A stretch of DNA of 64,000 bases from Allantophomopsis cytisporea (Eukaryota; Ascomycota; Leotiomycetes; Phacidiales; Phacidiaceae), in NCBI GenBank assembly GCA_024752435.1, contig CP103034.1:1674001-1738000 (forward strand). Reading direction: 5' to 3'. How positions within the stretch are numbered: position 1 is the stretch's first letter; the number at the start of each line of letters is the position of its first letter. This document shows, one piece after another, positions 22,194-36,000 of this stretch. The position numbers were made by a program, and so were the translations under genes. The notes under the pieces are model-generated. The model did no database searches and was not told the DNA's origin. It saw nothing but the letters and a program-made list of their open reading frames with translations.

Positions 22194-24056
22194 CTACACA
22201 TCTTCTTCCGATGACCCCTTTAACCATCTAAAGAACTTATTTCCCCGTTTCAGCGGTGTCTGCAACGCGTCTCGCCTTAATCCCATTTCGACGACCACTT
22301 TCTTTGCAGCCTTGTTTTTGAAACGCGTCCGCTGCCCTGGCTGTGCACCAGCCATCCTATTCAAAATTAACAAGCTTTGCAGATGTATTGTCGGATTCTC
22401 GATAATCTCCTCCATCGAAATGTCAAATCCCAACTTCGTATAGTGTTCAGCAAACTGTGCTGCAGCAATGAGGCTGCCCCAAATATTGTAGAAGCATGTA
22501 TCACTTCCCACCTCATCGTTCGGGATCTGCTCTCCTTCTGTGCTCAGGATTGTGTTCCATGCGTATTCAACAACAGCCTGGGATGTTGCAGAGGATATGG
22601 AAGATTTGGAGAAGCGATCTTGATTGAAAGAAGGGGCTGATCGCATGCTAACTTCAGCTCGATCTCGTGAGAGTCTGGTATTATTTGCAAGAATTGGAAT
22701 TTGAGGTGGAGAAGACGTTAACATGGAAATCAGTGGGAGTGGGTTGTGTGTATCTTGGGATAAGAGCTGAATGGCTTCGTATAACATGTCTAGCATGATC
22801 TCTGCCAAACTCTGTGGGATGAGCGTATCCGAGAACAGCAAGTCCACTTTAACGCTGCTTTCATTTGGCCACGAGATAACCATTATATCCGCCGAATCAT
22901 ACGATGGGGCAATAGCGCCGAATTTGCCTTGAGCGTCGCCAATTCTGAAGGTCTCCAACTGATCCTCTACTCCATTCAAGTTTTGATGTTGAACGACAGA
23001 GCTGAATCGAGTCCATAGCGGCCATTCTGTACATTTCTCCACAATCTGGTCCAACCCGAATGTTTCAAAAGGAATAGCAGCCAGTTGCTGGTCATGCACC
23101 TGTCGTAAAAGGCTCATAACGTTAGTTGAGGCAGATTCATCGAGTCGAACTCTGACAGGAATTATGTTTATACATGGCCCAAGGATTTCGTTGATATCCC
23201 CTGCATTAAATGCCATGTTCCTCCCTGAAATCACATGCCCAAATACCACGTCGGTTGATCCGGACAACTGCGCCAAGACGAGTGCCCAGGCAGCCTTCAA
23301 GACTGTTGCAAAGGTCATGCCGAGAGTTTGTGAAGCAATCGAGGGCACTTCGCGTGTGATAGTCTTCATGTTGGTATTGTTGTGAGGTGGGCTCTTATGA
23401 GAGACAATATTCGTCATAAAAGACCCTTTAAGTAGCGAGTACCAATAGTCCTCTGCTCCAACCGCGTTGCTCAGTTTAGCACAATGAACAAATTCTGAAA
23501 AGGTCGGGCGGTTTGGTACATCAATTCCATTATACAAAGCTGTAAGATCTTTGATAAGGATGGGAACCGACATGCCATCATATTGAGTGTGCGAGATCCG
23601 CATGAGAAGCAAACTCTGATTGCCTCCATCCAAGAACATAAATCGAACGATTGTATCTCCGAGTGAAATGTGCTTAGATTGGTCTGCCTTGGCAAGTTTG
23701 GTAGCAAGTGAGGTCAATTTACTCGATTTACAACTGTAGTATCGAAAATCGGGCGATATTGAGCGAAGAATAACCTGCCATACTTGGCGCTGATGGGCGA
23801 CAAAAGCTGTACGAAGGATAGGATGTTTAGAAACAAGTTCTATGCAAGAGTCCCTCAATCGCGTAGAGTCTATAGAACCGGTGAAAGAAAAGATAAAGTA
23901 GTTGGTGTTACCACGGCTCGACAGAAGGCCAGTTGTTGTGAAAGATGACTGCATAGCTGTGGCTTCGATGACATCTTCAATACCAGATTTGTCCACACGA
24001 ACAGAGGGGCACACCACATTCTCCAAAAATTGTTCCTTCGATAACGGGTTCAATGA
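22194..24056 (-). other. NRPS terminal C5 and degenerate T5
   Basis: C5 has ISHTQYDGMS and belongs by position and motif to the fungal terminal C (CT) type that releases by macrocyclisation. After it a helical segment aligns to a carrier domain, but the phosphopantetheine motif is IWGSLIAAA instead of LGGDSLxA: the Asp is missing and one residue is lost. The last 50 residues are strongly basic. Confidence 0.75.
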
Positions 24057-27000
24057 CGACATTGGTTCTTGCTTTCTCTGTATGACTTCCGTGGTGCCCA
24101 AGGACCTACATATGCTCGAAAGTGTGGGATTCTGAAGAATATCAATAACTGATAACGAAATTGGTTTTTCCGCGTTGCGACAAGCAGAAACCAACTTGAT
24201 CGCAATAATTGAGTCTCCACCAATATTGAAGAAGCTATCGCTAGGTTTGATGCTATTTGGATCGATATCCAGCACCATTGCCCATAAACGTCGCATCATC
24301 TTCTCCATTTCTGTCAGTATGATCGGGTTTGTGTTATTGACCGCTGATAAGGCTGTAAGTTGACCTTTAGAAAAACCAGAAGCAATTTGCCGTAATCTGC
24401 GTCGATCTGTCTTTAGGGATGGCGCTAGAGGGATGCTCTTGACTGGAATAAACACAGAAGGGATCATATAAAGAGGCGCCGTCTCGGACATTCGGCTCTC
24501 AAGACCAGCTACAGCTTTGGCAAAGTTGGTCTTCGTCAAAACGCTGAGATTTCCGAGGTTCTCGTCACCTTCGAAGTCGTCTCCCAAACAGATAAAGCCG
24601 GCCAGTACAGGACGCTTTTGATCGTTTGCAAATTCCAGCACCTCCGCAACGACCTCAAACTTATCCCCTAACGCTCTCCGTAGGTGATGTTCCACTTCGC
24701 CCAACTCGATTCGTTGTCCGCGAAGTTTGACTTGTGTGTCTTTCCTCCCCAAGTACCGGAAAGAACCATCATGATTGTATCGGACCAAGTCCCCTGTTTT
24801 ATAAAATCTCCTCGTCGCATAAGAAGAAGATTCTTGACTCCATTTTGGGTTCTCAATAAAGACTGCAGCGGTTTGGGTTGGGTTGTTCAGATATCCTCGT
24901 GCAAGCAGTGGCCCTTCAATCAGAAGTTCTCCAACGGCACCCACTGGCACTAACTTGTTGTGATCAGACGCATCGACAATCCAGAAGTTTTCCACATTAG
25001 GCATACCAATACTACTTGGATCCGTGTCAGTTGTTACATTAGTAACGAAGCTGCACACGCAAGAGCATTCTGTCGGACCATAAGCCAAAACCACGTTAGC
25101 TCTGTCATGCCAGAGTCGAATGTTCTCCTTCGAGGCCGACTCTCCTGCGAAGATGATGGTTTCCAAAGAAGGTACGTCTCCTGGATCCAGTAATTTTCCC
25201 ACACTAGGTGTTAACATAACTATATTAACTCTCATCTTGCGAATTGCTCCAGCCAGGTCATCAAGGCGTTCCGCATCTGAAGGCATGCAAATACATGCCC
25301 CAAGCATAAGACTGGTGATCATTTCAAACATACAAGCATCGAAGCTGTACGAAGAGAATTGAAGTATTCGACTGTGATGGCTAAGTCCAAAGGCCTGTAT
25401 CTGCCCTATCACACTAGTGCAATAGGCCTCGTTCTCAATGACAACTCCTTTAGGCTCTCCAGTGCTACCAGACGTGAAAAGTACATAAAGTGCACTGCTA
25501 GGTATAGATAGCTGAGGAGGTAATTTGTTGAAGGAGGAAAGTTTTCTCATTAGATTATCGTCAACAACGACCGTTGTCTCCACGAGTGTCGAAAAATGCG
25601 GTAAGCAAGTAGCGGAGGTGAGAACTATACTGGCGTTTGTATTCCGCACGATGGTCTCAAAACGCCCAGTCTGCTCAGAGTCCATGGGAACAAATACTCC
25701 TCTAGCTTTCATGACGGACAATATAGACACAATAACCCATTTTGACTTCTCCATGCATACTGGCACGAAAATTTCCGGGACAATGCCGAGAGAAATGAGA
25801 TAGTTTGCGAGTCGTGTTGACATAACGTCAAGCTCTGAGTATGAAATATCTCCATCCCATGAGCAGACAGCAGGTGCCTCTGCCCGTTTTACAATCTGCT
25901 CCTTGATTGATTCGAGTACAGAAGATTCTTTCAGTTCTGGTTTGGGAATTGGATTGTTCCAGGCCAAGATTTGACGGTGGTGGCGATCACTGATCAGATC
26001 TATGTCATCGACATATCCTCCTTGAGTACCCAATAAACTCTGTAGGACTTTGTCAAGTGTGCTAGCTACGTTCTCTGCCTGTTTACTGTTCATGATTGTC
26101 GGTCTATAAGACAAGGTGACCTCTAAATCTCCATCTGACGCCGTGATGTTAATTGTAATGTCATACTCGGAGGGGTCATGACCATTGACCATTGCGAATG
26201 ATATGACGGGAGGATCCTGAGAGCCTGTTTTCGATTCACCCATGAATGACATTCCAGTGTTAAACAAGGCCTGTCCTGAAAAGCCCATCTGATGCTGAAT
26301 CTCAGCCAGAGAGGTGTGCTGATATTGAAGCCCATTCATCCAGTCATCCTGAGCGGCTTTGAGGAGCTGTTTGAGAGTGTACTTCTTGCTTAGATCCATG
26401 CGGCAGACCATCATGTTGCAGATAACACCAACTGCCTCTTGGATACCTTCCACAGGAGCATCTCGTCCAGACGTCAAATAGCCGAAGCAGACTTGGTCAA
26501 GACTAGTATAACTTCGGAGAACCAAGCCCCATGCTACTTGAAAGAGATTGGATGTAGTGAGGCCTTGCTGATGACATAAGTCGAACAATGCTGCTGCCGG
26601 CATACTTAAATTGACTTGCATGGAGACGACATCTTCACCACGACCCTCACCTAAAATCGGAAAGTGACAAGGCTCAACTCCCGCTAAATAGTCCTTCCAA
26701 TACTTGATCGCTTCATCCTGCGGTTGAGCTTGTATATAGGAGATGTAATTGCTATAAAGGGGAGGTTTCTGGCTGGACAGGGAGAGCTTTCCATCGTATG
26801 CAAAACTCAGATCCTTAAGCATTATGCCCATGGAAAGTCTGTCCATAAGGGCATGGCTGATTTCCAGTTTCATATAGACCCCCTTTTCAGTCTTGCAGAT
26901 TGTCAGACAATGTGGAGGCTCTGGATCGTTGTAGTCTGCTGCAGGTAATTTATGGAGGATTTTGAAAACATCATCATCGCCACACTCCATATGAAGGACA

Positions 27001-30000
27001 CTTGGGGTGAAACACTTCAGTACAACTTGATCAAAGAGACCTTCTTTAGAAGCGCTCTCCATAAACACTGTTCGCAGCATCGCGTGTCGATCGACCACCC
27101 TCTGCCAAGCGCTTTGGAGTCGAAGAACATCAATCGGCTCGTTTCTCAGTGAAGAGACCTTGAAAGTGGTGTGCACCTTGTAGTTCTGTGGCGAACGACT
27201 TTGACTGATAAGTATACCCTGCTGTGTAGGTGAACAAGGATAAATATCCTCGACCTGATCGAAACTAAAAACACCCATTCTGGGTAATTGCTCGCGCTGG
27301 ATCTTTTCGAGCCCGATATATGTTAGAGACAGTAGAGGGAAGTCACTGAGCGTGTATTGGACTTCCATGTTGGTTAAGCTCTCGGTGACTTCGACAAGGA
27401 TCTCTCTGTACGTAGCCATCCAATCTCGAATCTTGGACTGGTGATGTACATGTTGGTTGTATACTAAGTGCATCTTCAACGCGCCATTATCAACTTCTGC
27501 TGTTATTTCAAACAGACCTAGTCGACGCACTTTTGAGCCCACATCAGAAGTGGAGTCCGTGACAGATCCACCTATCTCTTGTAAAGCTTCTTGTTGTAGC
27601 AAACTATCATCTCGTTCAAGTTCTTGACGAAGACCCAGATAGTTGAAGACTATCTCCATTGGCCAATGGTCTCCGAGACTATTGGACAAGCCCTTGCTCA
27701 TGAATCGCGACGCGAAATATGACCAGCCATTGTCTTTGATTTGAGATCGAGTATCCTTGGTACGTCTAACTGTCTCAACTAAATCGGTTCCATTCTTGAA
27801 TGGGATTTGAATGGGAAACACTGTAGTGAACCAACCAACAGTACTAGACAAATCAATATCAGAGTTCCAAGGCTCGCGTCCGTGACCTTCAGAAAACACA
27901 GGGGGTATACTGCGGTCAGAGAATACCTGACTGAAGGAATGAACCAAGGCAGAGAGGAAGATGTCCATGGGCTGTGTTCGTAGGGCAGTATTGCAATCTC
28001 CAAGTAACTTAGATGTCGTCTCTGTATCTAAGTTGAATCCGACTTCCAGTGAATCCCCATAGACATTAAGGGCATCACTGAAGCCCCAGTATCCATAATC
28101 AGGTGGGGTAACCTTGAAAGGCAAGGTATCCTGATTCAAGGAAGTTTTGATATATTCATTTTGAAGCTTACACCAGGTCTGGAACGGTAGAGGCTTCCGG
28201 AGGGACATGTTGTCAGGTCCTAGGAGTATCTCCAAATCTTGCAAGAGTACGCGCCACGACACAACATCAACTACCAAATGGTGGGCAACCAGGAACAGCA
28301 GTTGCTCTCCATTGGTATTCTGGAAAGTGTCTGCCCTGAATACAGGTCCGTTCTCGGGATCTAGAGAAGATTGGCTAGATGAAATGATAGAAGCAACGTC
28401 CCTAATGTGATTGAAGGTGTGAAATTCAAAATGGTAGGTACCTGGGACCTGTTTCAGAACTCTTTGAGACCAACCCTCACTAGACTCAGTGAAGCGTGCT
28501 CGTAACATAGGGTGCTGACTAACAAGAGCTTCTATGGCCTTGGCAAGAGCATCGATCCTGATCACTTGCTTGAATCGCAAAAAGGAACTTTGGTTGAAGC
28601 GGTACTCTCCCGGTTTACTTTCAGCTCTTTCATCTGTCGTTCCGCCCATGTTTGTCTGAAAGTACATTTTTTGGATTGGAGATAGGTCGAACTGCGTATC
28701 AAAAGATTCTTTCGAGCTTTCAATTGAATTTCCGGACTTTTCTGTGCATAGTGCAAGCTGCGAGATGCTCTTACTCTGCATTATGTCCTTTATCTTCACA
28801 CTAATTCCTTGAGCTCGGCAACGAGCCATGACTTGCATTGCAGTGATTGAGTCGCCTCCTAGCTTGAGGAATGAGCGATTTAGTGCGACTTTTTGAATCT
28901 CAAGGTTGAGAACTCTACTTATCACTTCCCGAACGCGGTCTTCCATTGCAGTTGCTTTTACCGTAGTCAAATCTGGTGTATCAAGATCCATGATTTCATG
29001 GCACTCCTCTTCGCTCATATCTTCAAGCCACGTAGTTATTTTCCTCTTGTTTAGCTTCGAAGACTGTGACAATGGCATGTCGTCCACCATAGCCCAGACT
29101 GACGGTACCATGTAAGCAGGTAAATGATCCTCCAGGTAAGTGCGAACTTCGAGGAGATGAGATTTCAATGAGTCTCTATCAACTCGCTTAATCAAATGAA
29201 GATCGCAGTCACCTGTCTTTGTCGAAACGAATGCCTTGAGCGACATGATAGCCACCAGCCGGCCTTTGAAATAGCCAGAAATTGGCATTATTACGGCAGC
29301 GCTGCTGATGAGGTCATGAGTTGAGAGATGGTGTTCAATTTCGCTGAGCTCCAAGCGTTGGCCATGAAGCTTGACCTGCATGTCTTTCCGCCCAACGTAA
29401 GTGACTGATCCGTCAGGATTATAGCGAACCAGATCCCCAGTCTTGTAAAGCCGACTGACAACTCTTTTTTCTTGTAACCAGATAGGGTTCTCAACAAAGA
29501 CCTCTTCTGTCTTCTCCTTTTCTTTTATATATCCTCGCGACAGCAGCGGGCCCTCGATGAGAAGTTCACCAATGCACCCAATAGGAGCAAGAGAATTGTG
29601 GTTATGAGGCTCAACGATCCAGCAAAGAGCACCTATGGCTTTCCCAATATTACTACGGTCTGTATTCATGGTAACATTGGGGTTTACTAGTGACGTCACG
29701 GTACACTCGCTAGGACCGTATGCGTTCATAAGAGTCAGTTTCTCAGACCAGGACTTATCATCGTCCGTCATACTCTCGCCACCCAAAACCAACGTTTTGA
29801 TACTTGTAACTTCTTCTTGCGGGATAAGTCTTGCCACAGACGGGGTGAGTAACGCAAAGTTTACACCCATGTCGTTAACCGCTTTAACTAGATCAGGAAT
29901 GCTTGTTCTGTCTTCCTCCCTAAGTACGCATATACATCCACCATGCATAAGTGTAACCAGGGTTTCGAGGATGTAGGGATCGAAGCTGAAAGAGGTGTAA

Positions 30001-33000
30001 TGAAGCGTACGAGTAGTAGACGATAGCTTGAATACCCTTCCCATAGCCAGTCCATTGGACGCGAGCGCAGAATGTGTTGTGATGCTCCCTTTGGGTTTTC
30101 CAGTCGTGCCCGATGTAAAGACTACATATGCTGCATGTGATGGTTTGACTGCTGATAATTGTCTAAGGGGATCGTCAGATCCAGTCCACGTGAAGTGCTG
30201 GTCGTCCACAACGATTACAACATCACAAAGAGCAGTTGAGAGCTCAGAGTGGATGCGAGAAGACAACAAAATTCTGGCGTCAACAGTACTTAAAACATCT
30301 TTGAGCCGCTTTATTGGGTGAGAAGGGTCCAATAAACAAATAGCACCTCCTGCCTTGAATACCGCTAGCATTGCAACAATTGTCCATGCTGATTTTTCAA
30401 AGCAAAGAGGGACAATAATTTCGGGCCCAACACCTTCATTGACAAGATGCTTGGCCAGCCTTGTCGATAGTCTGTCAAGCTCTGCATAACTGAGATTGAT
30501 GTCCCAAGAACGTATTGCAGGAGCATTTGGTGTGGAGTTTGTCCATTCATTAATGATCGTATTGATTGATCCTTCTGCGACATTCGGATATGAGCTGTTC
30601 CAGTTCCATATTTGCATCTTATCTTCGGGACTGCTCAAATCAATATCTCCGAGTGTGGCATGATCTTCACCACTGTTCAATTGGCGCATCACATGCTCAA
30701 ATTGGTGAAGCATTGGCTGGACATCAGGAAGTACCTGGTCGTCGTACGTCACCTTCAAATCAAGTCCATCATTGGAGAGTGTACATTCCACACAAAGCGC
30801 ATACGTGTTGAAATTCGCCTCGTAGGTGGGAATAATCTCAGAACCCATTAATACGGACTCGAAAGCTTTGTTAGGCTGAATGACCAACAAATTCTGGAAC
30901 TGCGCACTCGAACTGAGGCGGCCAATGTTATGGAGACCCCAATGTTCAAAAGGAATCATATTTGTAGCTTGGACTTGGATCATGTTCAGAAAATCAGCGA
31001 CTGATTGATCACGCTCAAGTCGCACCTTAATGGGAACGGTCGTTACCGTCGGTCCAGCGATATTTTCTATGCCTTGCACATGAGCATTGCGGCCAGACAT
31101 TGTCGCACCAAAAACAATATTCTCAGCACTTGCGTACCGTGAGACTATCATAGCCCATGCTGCACGAATGATGGTGGATAGAAGAATATCAGACTCAGGA
31201 TTTCGTTTTATTTGTATTGAATGCAAGCTGATTTCGTTCGCCTGAGGCTGATATGTCGCATGTGGGAGTTGAGGGAAAGTTGCGGAAACTTCGCCATCTA
31301 GTTCAGTCTGCCAGAAGTGGTTGCAGGACTTGCTGTCGCTAGTAGAAAGGTATTTAATGAAGCGGCTGAACGGTACAAGGGCTGGCACAGACTGCTCTTC
31401 ATACACTCTCTGTACGTGCTGAAGAACCAAGGATTGACTCCATCCATCGAATAGCGCATGGTGAATAGTCCAAACGAAATGTAGATGACTCTGGCTCCCA
31501 ACAAGTCCATATCGGCTCAATAGTCCTCCATAAAGGATGTCAGTTTGCTGGTCTCGGTAAAGATACTCGTCCAGAACGTCTCCAGTTTCCCAGGTGATCC
31601 TATCCTCAAGCACTACTTGAAGAGAGCCTTCCGTTTCGAGATTGACGATACGGGTCCTCAGAATGGGAAGCATCTCAACTGTCTTCTCCCACGCTTGCCT
31701 GAAACGAAAAACGTCAATAGCCTCTGGTAAACGGAAGACATTTCTGCCCACATATGCGCCCGGCTGTTTCAGGGTCAGTGCCATAAGAGCTTCTTGAAGT
31801 GGAGTACATGGATAAACGTCTTGAATCTGTTTTCTGTCAACATTGCATTGAGCTGCGACATCAACTAGCAGATCTTCCACTAGTATGCTTCCATTTAGCA
31901 TTGCGAATGGTGTCACATCCCATTGCGATTCGGAATCATCGGCTCGAATCTCAGCATCGCTAGCCATATCACATAGTTTTGGCTTGTTAAAAATGGTGCC
32001 AACAGTGAGAATAATACCGTTATTGCGGGCCGCCGCAACTAAGCGCATAGCCATTATAGAGTCACCACCAACTCTGAAGAAGCTGTCATCGGCTCCCACA
32101 GAGTCTGCGGGAATATCCAACACCGCGGCCCAGAGTGACTGTAGTCTCTCTTCTAACTCTGTACTTGGCGTACGCTTGATCGTATTCGAAAGAGAGTAGT
32201 GATTCAGCTGCTCGTATGATAAGCCTTCTGCAAGTTGGCGAAGCTTTTTGCGATCCAACTTTCCTGTGGAACTGACTGGTAACCGTTTCATAAAAATGAA
32301 TACCGATGGTATCATATAAGATGGTAGGATATCACTGAGGGAACTCTGTATGGCGGCAAGCTTAGCTACTGCATGTTCAGAGAGTGGCATGAGCAGCTTG
32401 TTGTAGGCAGTACTATCTTCTGATGGAATGTCATCTGAGACATCTTCAACACAAGTTAGATATGCAGCTAAAACCTCTTTGTCTTGACGTCCAATAGGAT
32501 TGAACAAATCTACCGAGACCTGCGAAATGCTCGGTAATCTCTGGACTAAATGATGTTCGATCTCTCCGACTTCGATTCTCTGACCATGGATTTTGATTTG
32601 TGTATCCCGCCGCCCAATGAAGATCATTGTGCCGTCAGAGTTGTAGCGAACAAGATCACCGGTTTTGTACAACCGATGATCTGTTTGATCCCCACCTCTC
32701 CTTTTAACAAGCCAGGAAGGGTTGGTGATGAAAGCTTCTGCTGTTTTCTTCTCATTGTTGATGTACTCCCTGGCTAATGTTGAACCCTCAATCAAGAGCT
32801 CTCCCACGCATCCGATAGGTCTAAGGCGATTATGGTTATTCATATCAACAATCCAGCAAACACCTCCCACAGAAACACCAATATTGTTGGCCTCATCCTT
32901 CACATTGTCATTGTATGCCGAAATGATGCAGCATTCACTTGGGCCATACCCATTGATGAGAGTAACGGCCTCTTTCCAGATGAAGATATCGTTGCTGGAC

Positions 33001-36000
33001 ATCATTTCTCCTGCCAATGTTAATGTCTTGAGTGTTGGTACTTGACCCGGTGAAAGGAATCTCGCCACTGTTGGAGTGAGAACAGCCCAATTGACTGACA
33101 TTTTGTTTATCGCGCCAGCAAGATCCTCCATTCTGTCTTGGTCACTGGGAATGCAGATACAACCCCCATACATGAGAGTTGAGATAATCTCTTGCAAACA
33201 AGCATCGAAGCTGTAAGATGCATATTGGAGGACCCGCGAAGATGGCAGTATATGTAGAGCTTTTCCATGAGCTGCAGCACTGGTACAGAACCCAGCATGT
33301 TCCATAAGACTCCCTTTCGGCTTTCCCGTCGTCCCGGATGTGAAAATGACGTATAAAGAGTTCTCAGGTGTTACTGTAGTACAAGGACGACTACTAAAGC
33401 TCGGTTCGGAACTGTGAAATTTGTTCAACGAAATTTCTTCAACGATATAGACAACATCTACCAGACCAGCTAGCCGGTTAGACTGGGATCGGCTGGCTAA
33501 CAGACAACGAGCATCAAGATCTTGTATCATTCCTCTGATACGTTCCAGTTTCTGGGATGGATCCAGTAGGATGAATGCGCCACCTGCCTTCATGACAGCG
33601 AGCATGGCAACTATAGTCCAAGCTGACTTTTCAAAGCAAAGAGGAACCATGACTTCAGGACCAACTCTTATGTTCACAAGATGATGGGCTACTTTGGTTG
33701 ACATTTCGTCTAACTGGCTGTAGGTATATTCGCCATCCCATGAACAAATCGCAGATGCATTTGGACGTGCTTTAACTTGACCCTCGATGACATTATGAAC
33801 ACAATTCATTATTTTTGGAGGCAGATACTGGTTCCAGGACCATACCTGGTTTTCGTCACGCTCAGTGAACAAATCCACCTCTTTTGCTTGTACATGTCTT
33901 GCAGAATGATCCGTTATTGACACCAAAGCCTTTTCAAAACAGCTGGCAATATTTTTCGCATGACCACTTGACAATATTGAGGTCTTGTATATGAGAGAAA
34001 TCTCAGGCTTCTCTGTTGCGACAGATATATCAAGTGCGACGTCGTACTCCGTGGGATCATGGTGGTATAGGAATTTGAACGAAATGGATCCATCTGCATC
34101 CTCGAATCTTCCACTTTGCAAATTGACAACGGAGTTGAATAAAGGTCGTCCTTCCAAATCATTGTCGAGGCAGTGCTGAACGTCAGCAAGCGAACAATGC
34201 TGATATGGAACACTGTCCGCATAGTCCCCTTGCACCTGCTCAAGGACTTGAGTCAATGACTGTGTCATATCTATTCGAGAAACAAGAATATTGATGAAAG
34301 CTCCTATTGCATCATTTATGTTGTCGATGGGGAGCTCTCGCCCAGAAACTAGGTAACCAAAGCAAACCTCATCTAATCCGGTGTAGTTTTGAAGAACCAG
34401 AGCCCAGGCTGTCTGGAATAAAGTTGACAGGGTGATATTGATATTTTTGCAGACAGAATTCAACTCCGCAACCGTGAACTGATGGGTAAGATGAACTGAC
34501 TCTAATCGATCTTCCTGCGTCACTCTATCATTCAGAGTAGGAAAATAACTAGGCTGAGTACCAGCCAGATATTGTCTCCAGTATTCGAGAGCCTCTTCTG
34601 CAGACCATTCTTGCAAATAAGCTATATAGTCACTGTATAGGGGCGCTTTTCTTGGTGAGGTGCGACCATCGTACTCGATTGCAAGGTCCCGTACTAGTGC
34701 AAGGATTGACATACCGTCAACAAGAGCATGATTGATCTCTAGCTTGAAGAAGACTTTGCCAGTAGATGTCTCGCAGATGGTCATCCTATGAGGGGGTCGA
34801 GTTTCATGAAGTGATATAGGCTGTTGCCTACGTAAGACTTCCTTTAGGTTGTGCTGCTCGCACTTGACATGCAAAATTCTCGCCTGGGAACTCTTCAGTA
34901 CAATCTGGTCGAATGCACTGTTTCCCGCAAGTCCTTCAACAAAGACAGTGCGTAAAGAAGAATGCCGATCAATAACTCGTTGCCAAGCATCTTGTAGTCG
35001 ATCTACATTCACATTGAGAGACTGTATCGTTGATCGAGCTTCGAAGACGTTGTAGTATTGATACCATCCTTCTGCTTTTGCCTGACTAAGCAACAACCCA
35101 GTTTGCATAGGTGACGTAGGATAAGCATCCTCTATTGCATCTAAACTTGACAGTCCAATTTTCGGTAGCACAACGTTGGAAAGCTTATCAAGACCGCGAT
35201 AGTCTAGAGACAGAAGCGGAAAGTCGCTGAGGGTATACTCAACGCCTTGCGATAGAGCCAAAGTGTCCACTGCTAGTCTGAGGGACTTCTCGCACTCTAC
35301 AATCCATTTACCAATACCGAGTTGATGTTTCATCCTGCGATTGTACTCAAAAGTAAATTGTAGCTGTCCTTGTTGAATTTCAGCGGTAACCTCAAACAAG
35401 GAAAAGCGCTGTACGTCTTTTCCAACGTCCTCGATAGCCCAGGGCTCATACTTGAAGAGCGCATCATCTCTCTCCAATTGTTGATACAAGCCCAGATAAT
35501 CGAATTGGATCTCAGAGAAAAGGTGATCACCGAACAATTTGATTCCCTCGGGGTGGTTGTAGCGCGATGCGAAATATGGCCATCCTTTGCCAGGTATACT
35601 TCGCTGAGTATCTTTGATTCGGCGTACCGTTTCCACAATGTCCGCTGCAGGTTCGACATGAACTGGGTAGATAGACGTAAACCAACCAACTGTTGAAGAA
35701 ATATCAATCTGATCATTCCAGGGTTCTCGTCCATGACCTTCCCTAAAGATGGTAGGCGCTTTGCGATCAGTAAAAGTCTTGCTGAAGGAATGTATCAACG
35801 CTGATAGGAAGAGGTCGATAGGTTCTGTTCTTAGAGCCCGATGGGAGTCTGCTCCAAGAATCCTGGATGTCGTTCCCGTATCTACCATGAAACGTTCTTT
35901 CACAGTATCACGAATTGTGTTCTCCGTTGGTTTCAATCCCCAGTATTCCATGTTGGGGGAAGGGATATCAAAGGGTAAGACTCTCTTTGGCGCCAAGTTC

